Assembly (NCBI GenBank): GCA_965644315.1 | Contig: CBFFRQ010000040.1 | Span: forward strand, 62,001-126,000 | Direction of reading: 5' to 3' | Source: Caecitellus pseudoparvulus | Taxonomy: Eukaryota; Bigyra: Bicosoecida | DNA: 64,000 nt | In this document: positions 39,801 to 49,410 of the stretch, in pieces | How positions within the stretch are numbered: position 1 is the stretch's first letter | Layout of the letters: each line of letters opens with the position of its first letter | Position numbers and translations under genes: made by a program | The notes under the pieces: model-generated | Told to the model about the DNA's origin: nothing | Seen by the model: only the letters and a program-made list of their open reading frames with translations | The model's database searches: none

Positions 39801-41830
39801 CGCTGGGACTGGCCATGTCCCTCTTCGCAGTGCACGGCTATGCACGTGCTCCAGACCGTGTCGCGACGAGCCTGTTCAGTGGCGGCCTGCGCCTGGCCAT
39901 GTGGTACATCGGCATGGCGGGGCAGGTGGCGTTGTTGGCTGCCGACACGCCAGGCACACTGCAGGCGACAGCCCACACCCTGGGCCACTGGGCCGACGTC
40001 TGTGGCATGGCCCAGCCGTGGCGAGATGGCCAAGGCCAGACTATGCTGCCCAACGGCACCATGTACGCCAGCCAGCCTGAGCCAGCCCAAGGCGTCGATG
40101 TCCTGGGCATCCTGGGCGCACTCACAGGGCGAGCTGGCGTCGCGACAATGCCAGGTGCAGGGTGCCTCGTGGGCGGAGGCGACAGCCGCAGCCCGCATGA
40201 CACCACCAACATCATCATGGCCGTGTACGGCGCCGTGCTGCTGTGTGTCAGTGCCGCTGTGCTCTGGTGCGCTCGCCCTGCACCTGGCAAGACCTGGACC
40301 ACCATCCTGCTGCTCCTGGCGCCAGCGGCGTACATGCAGGTGGTGCCCAGTATCATCCAGGGCCAGGCCCGTGTCGTGGGTCTGCAGCCAGTGTGGCGTG
40401 GCATGTCCAGTCCGGACGATGTCGCTGGGCATGCGGCTGACGTGGGCGGGTACGCTGCCTCCCTGACGTTGCAGTGCTTGGCTGCCACAGTGGGTGTGCT
40501 GAGTGTGCTGGCGTGGCGGCAGTGGCGAAGGTCGGAACACCTGCTGCCACGGGGAGCGTCCATTCATGTGTTCTGCAGCAAAGGATACCGCACACAGTAC
40601 ACGCCACAGCAAGCAGTCCGCCTCGCACACGATACAGGCGCAGACAAGGAACTCCAAGCAGCAGCTGTCGCGGCTGCACGTGCCAGTGAGCGTGCCTGCT
40701 GGGGTGCCGGGCGCCTCCTGCCCACACACGCCTTCCCTGCCCTGCAGATGGCCCTCGTCGTCCTCGTGGCGGTCATGGGCAGCATGACGACATCCATCGT
40801 CGCTCGCCTCGTGTGTGTGGGTGTGGGCGTGGCGGGCAGCATGGCCCTTGTGCAGCACCGTCGGCCGTGGGCGCTGGCTGAGCTGACCGACCTGGATGTG
40901 CTGGCCCATGGGGGCATCCTGGTGCAGGTGGTGTGTGTGGGTGTGGGCACGGCGGGTGGCGGACTGGCCACTGCTGCATCCATCATCTCCGGCATCGGGC
41001 ACGTGCTTGTGCTGCTGTGGCTGGCGATGGCTGTCGCTCGAGGGTACAGCGGCCGAGTGCGAGCACTGCTGGCACGTGTGGCTCGGCGCCTGCGAGCGCT
41101 GCTGCCTGAGCTGGGGCCAGCCAGTGCAGGAAGCGGCAGCAGTGGCCAGCTGGGCGATGTGACTGACAGCCAAGTGCCGGGTGTGGGCAGCATTGTGTGG
41201 GTGTTGGCGCAGCGGTGTGTGCGGCGAGGCAAGGTGCGGCCGGCAGCGTCTCGCCCAGCGTCAGATGTGTTGAGTGTGCTGGGCATGGTGCAAGAGCAAG
41301 GACTGACCGTGGAGACTGGCATGGCGGATGTGGTGGGGGGCTCGGGATCAGCTATGGTGGCCATGCCGGCTGGCAGTGCAGCCCAGTTCCCGTCAAACAG
41401 TAGCGCCAGCAAGGGCGGCAAGCACCTCTTGCACTCACTTGACACAGCCACTACTGCCACTGCCCACGGTGTGCATGGCACAAACCCTCTCTTCCGACAC
41501 AGCGGCTCCTCCACACCCTTGCGTGCAGCAAGGCATGCCCCGCAGCCAGCTGCCTCCACAGGCCCACTCCGCTCCAACCGCTCTGCGAGTGTAGGCGCGT
41601 TCCCAGCCCTGCCATCTTCCCGCACCCAGGGCTCGCGAGGTCAAGTTGACCCGTCTACTCTGCTCGAGCACGTGGTGGTGTCTCGTCCAGAACGACACAT
41701 GTCCATTGACCGGAGCTTTGACGACAAGGGACGTGTATCCTTCTCAGCTGCTCGCCTTCAACGCAACTCTATGCGCAGCAGTATCTATGAATCCCAGAGG
41801 TCGAGAAGCAAGAGCATGGCTGTGAAGTAG
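36812..41830 (+). CDS. leucine-rich-repeat multi-pass membrane receptor-like protein
   Basis: One uninterrupted frame of 1,672 residues from the ATG at 36812 (A at -3, G at +4). An ATG at 36917 would place a signal peptide (MEWLWLVYMSSILRG) at the very N-terminus and is an equal candidate. After a short cysteine cap come about 24 LRRs of 24-25 residues (37081-38815), pattern FDSLTSLTDLxLSxNDLTSLPVGV. Next are a cysteine-rich segment, a serine/threonine/proline stalk (39200-39520), an EGF-like block (CQPGHRGLACQACDDGW), and about nine hydrophobic segments between 39780 and 41040 (for example IIMAVYGAVLLCVSAAVLWC). The cytosolic tail is about 260 residues, serine-rich and basic. The layout fits a cell-surface receptor or adhesion protein; ligand and output are unknown. 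LRRs of this type resemble those of lamprey VLRs and protist surface proteins. Confidence 0.82.
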   Translation: MEQRSQIGAQPRRHVRRTQAAYWSNWSSRRWWSGWMEWLWLVYMSSILRGVVGGVPGCCDVENDVLMDCNSCTGTSLTISYSTISGINASAFDSLTSLTDLVLYGNDLTSLPVGVFDSLTNLTHLDLNNNDLTSLPLGVFDSLTSLKELDMRFNDLTSLPVGVFDSLTSLTDLYLSHNDLTSLPVGVFDNLTNLTDLHLSRNDLTSLPPGVFDSLTSLTDLHLGSNDLTSLPLGVFDSLTSLTDLHLRYNDLTSLPLGVFDNLTSLTILGLSYNELTSLPEGVFDNLTSLTDLHLSHNDLTSLPVGVFDNLTNLTDLHLSHNDLTSLPLGVFDNLTSLTDLHLGSNDLTSLPEGVFDSLTSLTHLDLSHNDLTSLPPGMFDSLPDLTRLYLSHNDVTSLPVGVFDSLTSLTDLSLTNNDALTSLPVGVFDSLTWLTYLDLTNNDALTSLPVGVFDNLTSLAYLSLTNNDALTSLPVGVFDSLTSLTDLDLRSNDLTSLPVGVFDSLTSLTELDMRYNDLTSLPEGVFDSLTSLTYLDLSVNDLASLPIGVFDSLTSLTDLHLGSNDLTSLPAGVFDSLTSLTYLSLSNNDLTSLPVGVFDNLTSLTDLFLGSNDLTSLPDGVFDSLTSLTLLHLSNNDALTSLPVGVFDSLSSIASLYVYGSPFSSSCPPSSPVAINCSMQHVPVTSHRLCMCSGCPTAPPITNTTLNCHESYSCSTASGDDSFILHDGASVDCSGNASCTSTIMFCTHSSTPTSCSISCTGEGSCIGSTLYGAWNCLSGSCPTVVDVGCVPRQREPLSTPSATPSPTQSPLPSSTPSATLQQAQASPTSNSPSGTSSSSGAPTSSPSVTPSLTPTVSRTAALSPSTAPTVFITAIPRTSTSPSPFLPRSAWALTHPSINPSPAPYTVPRFSSQLACADHCSSPQAIILPCPRPGSCLPHSDVRLLTGCQPGHRGLACQACDDGWAATSPCTTCRQCPYNGVAPGIVKAGTTATQMALGLAMSLFAVHGYARAPDRVATSLFSGGLRLAMWYIGMAGQVALLAADTPGTLQATAHTLGHWADVCGMAQPWRDGQGQTMLPNGTMYASQPEPAQGVDVLGILGALTGRAGVATMPGAGCLVGGGDSRSPHDTTNIIMAVYGAVLLCVSAAVLWCARPAPGKTWTTILLLLAPAAYMQVVPSIIQGQARVVGLQPVWRGMSSPDDVAGHAADVGGYAASLTLQCLAATVGVLSVLAWRQWRRSEHLLPRGASIHVFCSKGYRTQYTPQQAVRLAHDTGADKELQAAAVAAARASERACWGAGRLLPTHAFPALQMALVVLVAVMGSMTTSIVARLVCVGVGVAGSMALVQHRRPWALAELTDLDVLAHGGILVQVVCVGVGTAGGGLATAASIISGIGHVLVLLWLAMAVARGYSGRVRALLARVARRLRALLPELGPASAGSGSSGQLGDVTDSQVPGVGSIVWVLAQRCVRRGKVRPAASRPASDVLSVLGMVQEQGLTVETGMADVVGGSGSAMVAMPAGSAAQFPSNSSASKGGKHLLHSLDTATTATAHGVHGTNPLFRHSGSSTPLRAARHAPQPAASTGPLRSNRSASVGAFPALPSSRTQGSRGQVDPSTLLEHVVVSRPERHMSIDRSFDDKGRVSFSAARLQRNSMRSSIYESQRSRSKSMAVK
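37081..38815 (+). repeat. tandem 72/75-bp repeat array encoding about 24 LRRs
   Basis: Units are 72 bp (24 residues), with four 75-bp variants that insert one alanine codon (NDALTSL) in the units starting near 38028, 38100, 38175 and 38683. Units share long identical stretches, including rare synonymous choices. The final unit decays into a cysteine cap (YGSPFSSSCPP). The repeats also create long but meaningless open frames on the opposite strand. Confidence 0.95.
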
Positions 41831-42348
41831 GGTCAGCCTGATCTGAGTTTGGCCGATGTGACCCCCGGCTTGTCGCTGAGTTCGACGCGCACTTCACTTC
41901 AGCAGCGCACCTACGACCCACTTGCAAAGGCACACTATCAGCAAGGTCAAATATTCAGCCAAGCGAGGGCCTGCTACATTCCTCAGTGGCCTGATTGAGC
42001 CTCCATGCGGCGAGGCAGCTTGTGGCACACCCCTTCCGAGCAAGCAACGACCCCCCTCAGCTTTCACAACCGGCCAGTGCTCCAATCCAGCCTTGAGAAC
42101 AAATCCTTCGCACTTCCCAATCCAAACTCCTTCCCAGTCCTTCACACTCCTCCCTTTGAGTTTGTCACCTTCTCTTCGATTGCAACACACCACCCAAAGT
42201 GAGCCGGTCTTCAGCTGCTGTGCGATGCGACGCTGATGCTGCGCGGGGCAAGTCGTGCTCCCGCCTCAGCTGAGCAGCCTCAAGCTCCCTGCACATAGAA
42301 AGTGAATCAAAACAATTTAATATCCCTTTATTTCCCTCTTTTGCAGGA
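41831..42348 (+). other. 518-bp gap with probable 5' leader intron of ETHE1
   Basis: No gene is supported here. Just before the ETHE1 start lies a strong acceptor (CCCTCTTTTGCAG at 42334-42346) followed two bases later by the ATG, suggesting a leader intron. Donors GTGAGC at 42199 or GTGCGA near 42219 are candidates. The stretch near 42300-42345 is A/T and pyrimidine rich. Confidence 0.4.
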
Positions 42349-43372
42349 ATGGCGGCCCCGACATCCACAACGGCAGCTGCAGGCGCATCAGCTGATGGTG
42401 GTCAGCTGACCAAGGCAGCTGCGCTGCAAGCCACGCTCCCTGCCAACCTCATCTTCCGGCAGCTGTTTGACCGCGAGTCGTGCACATACACGTACGTTTT
42501 TAATCAGCCACATCAACCTGCTCGCCATCTTCCTTGCCATCTGCTCCCCTTGGCGCTGCTTCACGGCTGCTTGCTCTTTGCTCTTCAGGTATGTGTTGGC
42601 TGATGCGACGACCAAGGAAGGCGTGCTCATCGACCCCGTCGACACCCTCGTGGACCGCGACGTTTCCATCTTGAAGGAGATGGGCATTTCGCTGCAGTAC
42701 GGGCTGAACACGTGAGTGCTGCGGTCTTCAACGCAAACGCCTCCTCTGCTCAAGTCACCGCTCCTCACTTCACACAGGCACGCCCACGCCGATCACATCA
42801 CGGGCACACACCTGCTGCGTGAGCACTTCCCCGGTATGAAGTCCGTGCTTGCCAAGGCGAGCGGCGGCAAGGCTGACGTGCTGGTGGCAGATGGCGACGT
42901 GATCACGGTTGGCAGCCTGGCGCTGGAGGTGCGCGCCACACCGGGGCACACGCCAGGCTGCGTCACATACGTTCTGGACGAGGCCATGGCATTCACGGGT
43001 GATGCCCTGTTCGTGCGAGGCTGTGGGCGCACCGACTTTCAGGGGGTGCGTGGTTGAGCAGCGCAAGCATTCGCACCCGCCGCACCGCCCCCCGCTCTCT
43101 CGCCGCAGGGAAGCTCCAAGGACCTGTACACGAGCATCCACTCCAAGCTGTACTCGCTGCCCGACAACTGCCTCGTGTACCCCGGGCACGACTACAAGGG
43201 GCGCACCGTGACGACCATCGGCGAGGAGAAGGCGCACAACCCCCGCCTGCACACCGGCATCTCGGCCGAGGCGTTTGACAAGATCATGGCGGAGCTGGGC
43301 CTGCCCCCTCCCAAGAAGATCGACGAGTCCGTCCCCGCGAACCTGCGTGACGGCGCGCCCGCCTCTGCTTGA
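42349..43372 (+). CDS. ETHE1: persulfide dioxygenase ETHE1
   Basis: Iron enzyme of the metallo-beta-lactamase fold that oxidises glutathione persulfide to sulfite in mitochondrial sulfide breakdown. Exons: 42349-42491, 42589-42711, 42778-43045, 43109-43372, with introns of 97, 66 and 63 nt; 265 residues, like human ETHE1 (254). Metal and active-site motifs all survive splicing: [40 protein letters not shown] and [11 protein letters not shown]. The match to ETHE1, not glyoxalase II, is shown by RGCGRTDFQ and by the C-terminal [13 protein letters not shown]. The alanine/threonine-rich N-terminus (about 20 residues) has no clear amphipathic targeting helix, so location is uncertain. The PSMB4 start lies 128 bp downstream on the same strand. 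Confidence 0.96.
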
Positions 43373-43500
43373 CGCTCGCCGCGAGTTGGCACGTCTCCTC
43401 CCAATGCACGTTTCAAGGCAAAAACCACCCGCTCCGTTGCCCCGCTTTCTCCCCTGATGTTGACGCACCCTGTTTGGCCGGCTCAAGTGACACGAGCAGG

Positions 43501-44632
43501 ATGGCTTCCTCAGCCACTGCCGCCACCGGCATCGTGGTGGGCGGCTCCACAGCTGCGCCAGTGAAGCACACCACGTACGGCACGCTGGCGCACCCTCTCT
43601 GCCGCACAGCTCAACGACTGACTGGCTGTTCCTCTCCTCACAGGCAACCTATTGTGACTGGTACATCTGTCATTGCCATCAAGTACAAGGATGGCGTCAT
43701 GATGGCGGCTGACACGCTGGGTACGTTTCGGCCGCCTGCGTTTCGCCTTGCAACGCCGGCACACACCACGCCGACCTTTCCCAGGCTCGTACGGCGGGCT
43801 GGCTCGCTTCACTGACTTGCGACGGCTGAAGGTGGTGGGCAAGTCCACGCTCATCGGGTGCAGTGGCGAGTACAGCGACTTCCAGTACATCTTGAGCCTG
43901 CTGGACGAGTTGGTGTGAGTGTCGCGGCAGCAGAGTCCGTTGTGGCCGCGCATGCCCTGTGCTGGCTGCCAAGAATCGCCCAAGCTGACCTCCGATGCCA
44001 TTTGAAAGCAAGGGATTGCGTGCCGTATTCTCGCGGGTCCACCTGCAGTGTAGGGCGTGGCGTGTGTTGACTGACGGCTGCCACGCTGTATTTGCGCAGG
44101 GAGGAGGACGCAAATGTCGAGGATGGCCGGGAGCTGACGGCAGAGGAGGTGCACAACTACCTCACACGGGTGATGTACAACCGGAGAAACAAGGGCAACC
44201 CGCTGTGGAACAGCATCGTCGTCGCGGGCGTGGAGGATGGCGTCGCGTGCGTGCGGCCCGCGTTACACCTGCGTTTCTCCAACCCCCCACACGCTTTCTC
44301 ACTGCCTGCGCAGGACCCTGGGCACGGTGGACCACATTGGCACTGCGTACACTGAGGATTTCATCGTGACTGGTTTCGGGGGGCACATGGCCATCCCCCT
44401 GATCCGCGAGTCCTGGAAGCCAGACATGTCCGAGTCTGACGCCCGGGCGTTGGTGGAGGAGTGCATGAAGATCCTGTACTACCGTGACTGCCGCACGATT
44501 AACAAGATCACGCTGGCGAAGATCACGGCAGAGGGCGGCATGGTGTCGGAGCCGTTCACCCTGGCCACCAAGTGGGACTTCCAGTCCTTCATCAAGGCCA
44601 AGGCTGGCGCGGACACGGGCGGGTCGTGGTGA
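43501..44632 (+). CDS. PSMB4: 20S proteasome subunit beta type-4 (beta-7)
   Basis: Non-catalytic beta-ring subunit of the 20S proteasome. Five exons: 43501-43574, 43644-43720, 43785-43914, 44100-44246, 44314-44632; introns are 69, 64, 185 and 67 nt; 248 residues. Joining exons 1 and 2 gives TTQPIVTGTSVIAIKYKDG, the family's propeptide-to-mature junction. Exon 3 continues GSYGGLARFTDLRR. Exon 4 has LTRVMYNRRNKGNPLWNSIV, and exon 5 has VEECMKILYYRDCRTINKI. The residues match PSMB4 rather than the active subunits, which have a threonine followed by TLAF-type sequence. The 185-nt third intron is long for this genome. The stop is 50 bp from that of the convergent kelch-MORN gene. Confidence 0.96.
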
Positions 44633-44682
44633 TGCGCTTGTTCCCCGTGCCCGGCTGAGTCCCAGCGCGCAATGCATTTCCA

Positions 44683-47600
44683 TCAACCCTCCTTGCTTTC
44701 GGCGCTGTGTGCAGCATCGGCGGTGGGACTGGCGGCAGCCTGGGCGCGTTGCAAGTGACCCGCACCCACCTTGCACCCGTTGTCAAAGTGACCTGTGTAC
44801 ACGTCGCCGTTGGGGTGCCGAATGGCCCCTGGTCCGTGCCACTGCCCCTCCAGAAAGCCGCCTTCGTACTCGGATCCATCTACATACACTGCCCTTCCCT
44901 GGCCCGTCATGCACCCCTTCTCCCACTCGCCAGCGTAACTGACCAGCCCTTCCAAGCCGTCGCCTCCCGTGCTCTGCACTGACCGCTCCAGGACGCCCTG
45001 TCCGTGCCGCAATCCGTGGGCCCACTCCCCAGTGTACACGGACTGCTCCCCTGTACCCCTGTACTGCATCTTACCTTGGCCGTGCATGGCCCCGCCCCGC
45101 CAGTGCCCGGTGTACACATCTCCCCAATCTCCGTCCAGCACCTCCACCTCCCCAGCACCAACGGACGCAGTGTGGCGAGACAGCGTGCTGAGGTCTGGCT
45201 TCAAGGCTTGCCTGCCGTCTGCCAGCGGGTGCACGCTGCCCTGCAGGGTCCACGTGCAGGTGCCCTGTCCACACTCCACCCCATCTGCCCATTCACCGAC
45301 GTATTTCCTCACGAGGATGGGCGGCTCCATGGCAAACACGGTTGACTCGCCCCGCCCTGACCGTTGGTCCTGCCTCCACATGCCAGTGTACGTGGAGCCG
45401 TTGGCGAGGGTCTCCGTGCCGCGTCCGTTCCGCAGGCCGAACTTGAAGTGACCCGTGTACGTGAAACCGCTCGGGCCCACCAGCGTGCCCACTCCGTGCG
45501 CCTTGCCTCGCTCCAGCTGCCCGTTGTACCGCTGCCCATTCGCGTACACCACTGTGCCCAGCCCCTCGGCCGCATCATCGGCCCACTTTGCCAGCAGCTT
45601 GTCCATGCCAGGCGTGGTGCTCTCCCCAATGCCGGCGCGCTTGCCGAAGCGGAATTCGCCGCGGTACGTCGCGCCGCTGGCCTCGGTCAGCACGCCCTTG
45701 CCGTGCCGCAAATCCTGCGCAAACGCCCCTTCATACACACCCCCATCACACGTCTCCTCTGTGCCATCGCCGTGCCGCATGTCCCCGCGCCACTGCCCGT
45801 CGTACCGCCCGCTGTCGCCGTAACTCACAATACCGTGGCCGCTACGCAGACCGCCCTCCCACGCGCCTTCGTACGTGTCCCCGTTGCTGTACGTCGCCCG
45901 GCCCTGGCCACTGCGGCAGTCCGCACTCCACTGCCCAGCGTAGGTGAGGAGGTGGGGGGGCGGCAAGCCGCCGACTCCTGCATGCTCAGACCGCCCTCCC
46001 CCACGGGGCAACGTCACAGTGTCAGCCAGGCCGCCGAACGCCAGGCCTTGCCCGGGGCTGCCCAACACTTCGTGCCGGGCAGTGGCGCCCACTGTGACCC
46101 CAAGGCCAGACTGACCCCCCCCTGCCCTGGCCACGACGCCCGTTCGGGCAAGGTCCACTCGGAGCCGGGTGGCTGCCAGGGCCTCGCCTGCCTCGTGCAC
46201 AATCTTGAGTTGCACGTCTGTCGGGTTCGTGTACGTCACCTCCTCCATGCGAGGTGCCAGGCGGGCGGGGCGGCTGCGGGTGAAGCCGCCGGGCCCCTGG
46301 GGGGGGGCGGTGTCCCCCCCCTGGACACCCCCTCCCCCAGCAGGCTCAGATCCCAGCGCCGCGGAAGACGCACCATGACCCCCCCCCTCGCCGCCAAGGG
46401 ACGGAAGCGTCGTCTCCAGTGGCGCCTGAGAGGCGCTGGAGGCCACCCCCCCCTCTGCCGCCAGCTCCGCCAGGGAAGCGGAAAGGTCCAGCGTGTCCAG
46501 GGTGCCATTGGGCCGGGGGTGCTCCGGTCCCCCCCCTCCCCCACCTGACTTTTCCTTGGCGGAGGAGATGGCGAAGGAGGAGCCCAGGGTCCAGTCCAGG
46601 GCCGAGGCGGGGGAGAGGAAACCCGGAACAACTGGTCCGTGTTCAGGCGCGCCGCCCTCTGGCAGTTCGCCTGAGAACAGTTCGTCCGGGGACAGGGCGA
46701 AGTGCTCACCCCCCAAGGGGGCATCCCACGAGGGGGGCACCCCAGGGGGGGGGTGGGCCATGGTGCCCTCCCCGCTGCGTTGGCCCCCCACCCACGTCCC
46801 CGTGTACGTGGACCCCGTCGCCGCCCAAGTGCCCACACCTGTCCCATGCGGGCGGTCCGCCCTCCACTCGCCGTCGTACGTGTCTCCGTTCGCGAAGACT
46901 GCGCGACCCTGACCCCCCCTCAGGTGGTCCTGGAAGGCCCCTACGTACTGCGTGCCGTCCGGAAACGTCACACAGCCACTGCCGTGCGCAGGCAAGTTGT
47001 CTGAGCCGACAACAGGGTGGAGATCTGCGACGCTGCCCGAGGGGGGTGCGAGGGGGGGTGCGGGGGGCCACGGGTGCAGGTCAACGGCCCACCCCGCGGG
47101 GTGTGGGCAGGATGGGCCCACCACGCCGCCCAGGACGACCAGACGGGGAACGGGCCGCAGGAGCCCACCTACACCCCCCTCATCTCCCCCTGCACCCACC
47201 TTGGTCTCGCCACCCCCTTCTTCCGCCTGCGCCTTAGCCACGTGAGGTGGCAGGGGCCTGACGTGCTGCATGACAGTCAGACTGTGGCCGTACCGCGACC
47301 CAAGATCGGCCGGCGACCTGGAGCCCGCCAGCTCCTGCCCTGACGCGATGTGGGGTCGCAGGTGGCGCCACACACCCGCCTCTAGGTCCAGCGCCCACAG
47401 ATCGCCAGGCACGGCGCCGGCGTGCCCCGCACCACCGTAAACCACGAGGTGGGGGCTGACAGCCCAGGCGGCATCCCCATCCGCCGGCAGCGATCCACGA
47501 GCAGAGGCCCCCCCGCCTGAGCCGCCCCTGGGCGAGGACTTGCGACCGCCCTTGTCGCGGGGGCTGCGCTTGCGACCGCCTTTGCGACCGCCCTTGCGAC

Positions 47601-49344
47601 CGCTGCCTGGTCGCGGCGAGTCGGGGGACGCAGGCACCAGCTGCATGGTGGGGGGGGGCACATCCGCGAGGCATGCACCAGGCACATCCACGAGGACGGC
47701 AGACGCCCAGGCGCGGGGAGGGGGGCACGGTCCCGGCACGAGGGGGGGTGTCGGCGGTGACTCCGCCAGTGACTCCACGACCTCTGCCCCCGCCTCCGCC
47801 TCGCCCTCCGGAGTCAGGGGCAGCAGCGTGGCGGGGACACGGGGGATGGACACCGGCGCCCACATCCAGCTCTCCAGGTCCAGGGTCCACACATCACTGA
47901 GGGCGGCACCACGAGCATCCCGCCCCCCGAACAGGAACAGACGGCTGCCGTCAGCGGCGACAGCGGCCGAGTGTCCCGAGCGGGGGGCAGGCCCGTGCAA
48001 CGCAGCATCCCACGGAGTCAATCCAGCCAAGGGTGTCACCGCCCCGTCAGGCGAGGCGCAAGCGGCGGCGGATGCAGTGGCCACAGTGGTGCGGACAGAG
48101 GGCGCCACTGTGCCTGTGGCGTGGCTGTACAGGGCCGCCGGCTTGGCTTCCACGCCCTCCGCCACCACCGCCTCCTCGGCTGACAGGGCGGCGCTGGCGG
48201 CGGACCAGGCAGCCACGGCCGCCGTGTCCACGCTGGTGGGGAGGTTGTACCACTGCTGTGAGGCGGGGAGATACACCCACGCCTCAGTGAGGGGCGCGGG
48301 CGCGTCGTCGGCGAGGGACCCCCCCAAGAGGATGAGGGCACCCCCCCCTCCGAAGGGGGCGGCATCCCCCCCCCCACTCCACTCCTCAGGCAGGGGCACG
48401 CGACCGGCCCCAGCCAGGTCAGGGTCAGCACCACCAGCACCCCCCTTCTTGCCCCCCCGCGCCTTCCCATCGCTGGCCTTCTTGCGTTTGGAGGAGCTGC
48501 GTCCAGAGGGCGGGGGCGCCTCCACACACGGCTGCAGGGCAGTCAGTGTGGCGCCATGGCGGGCGGCAGGCCACACTGGTGGCGGCGGTGTCTCGGGTTC
48601 CGCCTGGCCTCGAGGGCTCTTTCGGGACCCCTTGGGGGACGCCCGGCCCTTGCTTGCACTGGCACTGCCCGCAGCGCTGCTGTGGCTCATTGCAGTTGCC
48701 GGCCGGGGAGCGGGTGGTTGCGTGTGCACCTCCGTCTTCAGCGAAAGACTGCCAGAACTGGAGGGCACTGCGTTCACGACACACAGCGCCTGTGTGGGGC
48801 GGCGGTACGGCCCATCCCGGCGTTCACCCCCAAAGACATAAGTTGTGTTGCCGATGCTGGCGTAGGCGGCGTCTGCAGGGCAATGCGAGGCGGGAACGTG
48901 TGCGGTATTTGGTTGCGCAGTCGACGCGAGATCGCACACTCGCGCCCAGCGCCCGAGCCCCCAGCACGCACCTGCCACGTCAAGGGCGACGCGCTTCGTG
49001 TGATCACTCCACTGCACTGCCGCGGGCTGGATGGCCAGGGTCTCCTCTGCACTGGACAGCAGCGCGTCGCCCTGGACTGCGCCTGATGCCGCTCCCGTCG
49101 TGGCTGGCACGCCGCCGCAAACTGCCACTGCTGAGCCCTGTGCGTGGCTGGCCTGCACGACAAAGTGCCGGGCACGCAAAAAGGCGCCTTCCACAACGGG
49201 CAGGGGGGTGAAGGCTTGCGCCTCCAGCACCTCAGCAGCCGCCATGGCAGGGTGCGCTGGCGTGGTGAAGCTCGCAGCAAAACCCACTGCCGGACGCTGC
49301 ACAACGCGGCAACAAACGTGGCAGACTGCGGCTTCGTCGCTCAT
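44683..49344 (-). CDS. kelch-repeat and MORN-repeat protein
   Basis: 1,553 residues in one frame. The N-terminal half contains about five kelch-type blades, for example RLFLFGGRDARGAALSDVW and HLVVYGGAGHAGAVPGDLW. They are separated by basic, glycine/serine-rich inserts such as a KGGRKGGRK stretch near 47570. The C-terminal half holds about 14 MORN repeats of the type YTGHWRGGAMHGQGKMQY and YEGAWEGGLRSGHGIVSY, in two blocks divided by a glycine/proline-rich spacer. MORN repeats commonly bind membranes or build scaffolds at the cell cortex and in cilia, and kelch propellers bind proteins, so a structural adaptor is likely. The fusion is unusual to me. Small in-frame introns inside the low-complexity parts are possible. 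Confidence 0.82.
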   Translation of the reverse strand: MSDEAAVCHVCCRVVQRPAVGFAASFTTPAHPAMAAAEVLEAQAFTPLPVVEGAFLRARHFVVQASHAQGSAVAVCGGVPATTGAASGAVQGDALLSSAEETLAIQPAAVQWSDHTKRVALDVAGACWGLGRWARVCDLASTAQPNTAHVPASHCPADAAYASIGNTTYVFGGERRDGPYRRPTQALCVVNAVPSSSGSLSLKTEVHTQPPAPRPATAMSHSSAAGSASASKGRASPKGSRKSPRGQAEPETPPPPVWPAARHGATLTALQPCVEAPPPSGRSSSKRKKASDGKARGGKKGGAGGADPDLAGAGRVPLPEEWSGGGDAAPFGGGGALILLGGSLADDAPAPLTEAWVYLPASQQWYNLPTSVDTAAVAAWSAASAALSAEEAVVAEGVEAKPAALYSHATGTVAPSVRTTVATASAAACASPDGAVTPLAGLTPWDAALHGPAPRSGHSAAVAADGSRLFLFGGRDARGAALSDVWTLDLESWMWAPVSIPRVPATLLPLTPEGEAEAGAEVVESLAESPPTPPLVPGPCPPPRAWASAVLVDVPGACLADVPPPTMQLVPASPDSPRPGSGRKGGRKGGRKRSPRDKGGRKSSPRGGSGGGASARGSLPADGDAAWAVSPHLVVYGGAGHAGAVPGDLWALDLEAGVWRHLRPHIASGQELAGSRSPADLGSRYGHSLTVMQHVRPLPPHVAKAQAEEGGGETKVGAGGDEGGVGGLLRPVPRLVVLGGVVGPSCPHPAGWAVDLHPWPPAPPLAPPSGSVADLHPVVGSDNLPAHGSGCVTFPDGTQYVGAFQDHLRGGQGRAVFANGDTYDGEWRADRPHGTGVGTWAATGSTYTGTWVGGQRSGEGTMAHPPPGVPPSWDAPLGGEHFALSPDELFSGELPEGGAPEHGPVVPGFLSPASALDWTLGSSFAISSAKEKSGGGGGGPEHPRPNGTLDTLDLSASLAELAAEGGVASSASQAPLETTLPSLGGEGGGHGASSAALGSEPAGGGGVQGGDTAPPQGPGGFTRSRPARLAPRMEEVTYTNPTDVQLKIVHEAGEALAATRLRVDLARTGVVARAGGGQSGLGVTVGATARHEVLGSPGQGLAFGGLADTVTLPRGGGRSEHAGVGGLPPPHLLTYAGQWSADCRSGQGRATYSNGDTYEGAWEGGLRSGHGIVSYGDSGRYDGQWRGDMRHGDGTEETCDGGVYEGAFAQDLRHGKGVLTEASGATYRGEFRFGKRAGIGESTTPGMDKLLAKWADDAAEGLGTVVYANGQRYNGQLERGKAHGVGTLVGPSGFTYTGHFKFGLRNGRGTETLANGSTYTGMWRQDQRSGRGESTVFAMEPPILVRKYVGEWADGVECGQGTCTWTLQGSVHPLADGRQALKPDLSTLSRHTASVGAGEVEVLDGDWGDVYTGHWRGGAMHGQGKMQYRGTGEQSVYTGEWAHGLRHGQGVLERSVQSTGGDGLEGLVSYAGEWEKGCMTGQGRAVYVDGSEYEGGFLEGQWHGPGAIRHPNGDVYTGHFDNGCKVGAGHLQRAQAAASPTADAAHSAESKEG

Positions 49345-49410
49345 CTGCCTGCCAGTACATGCCTCCTCAGTATACTGTGTTCATTTTGACCTGCGCCCCT
49401 GCACTGTCAG

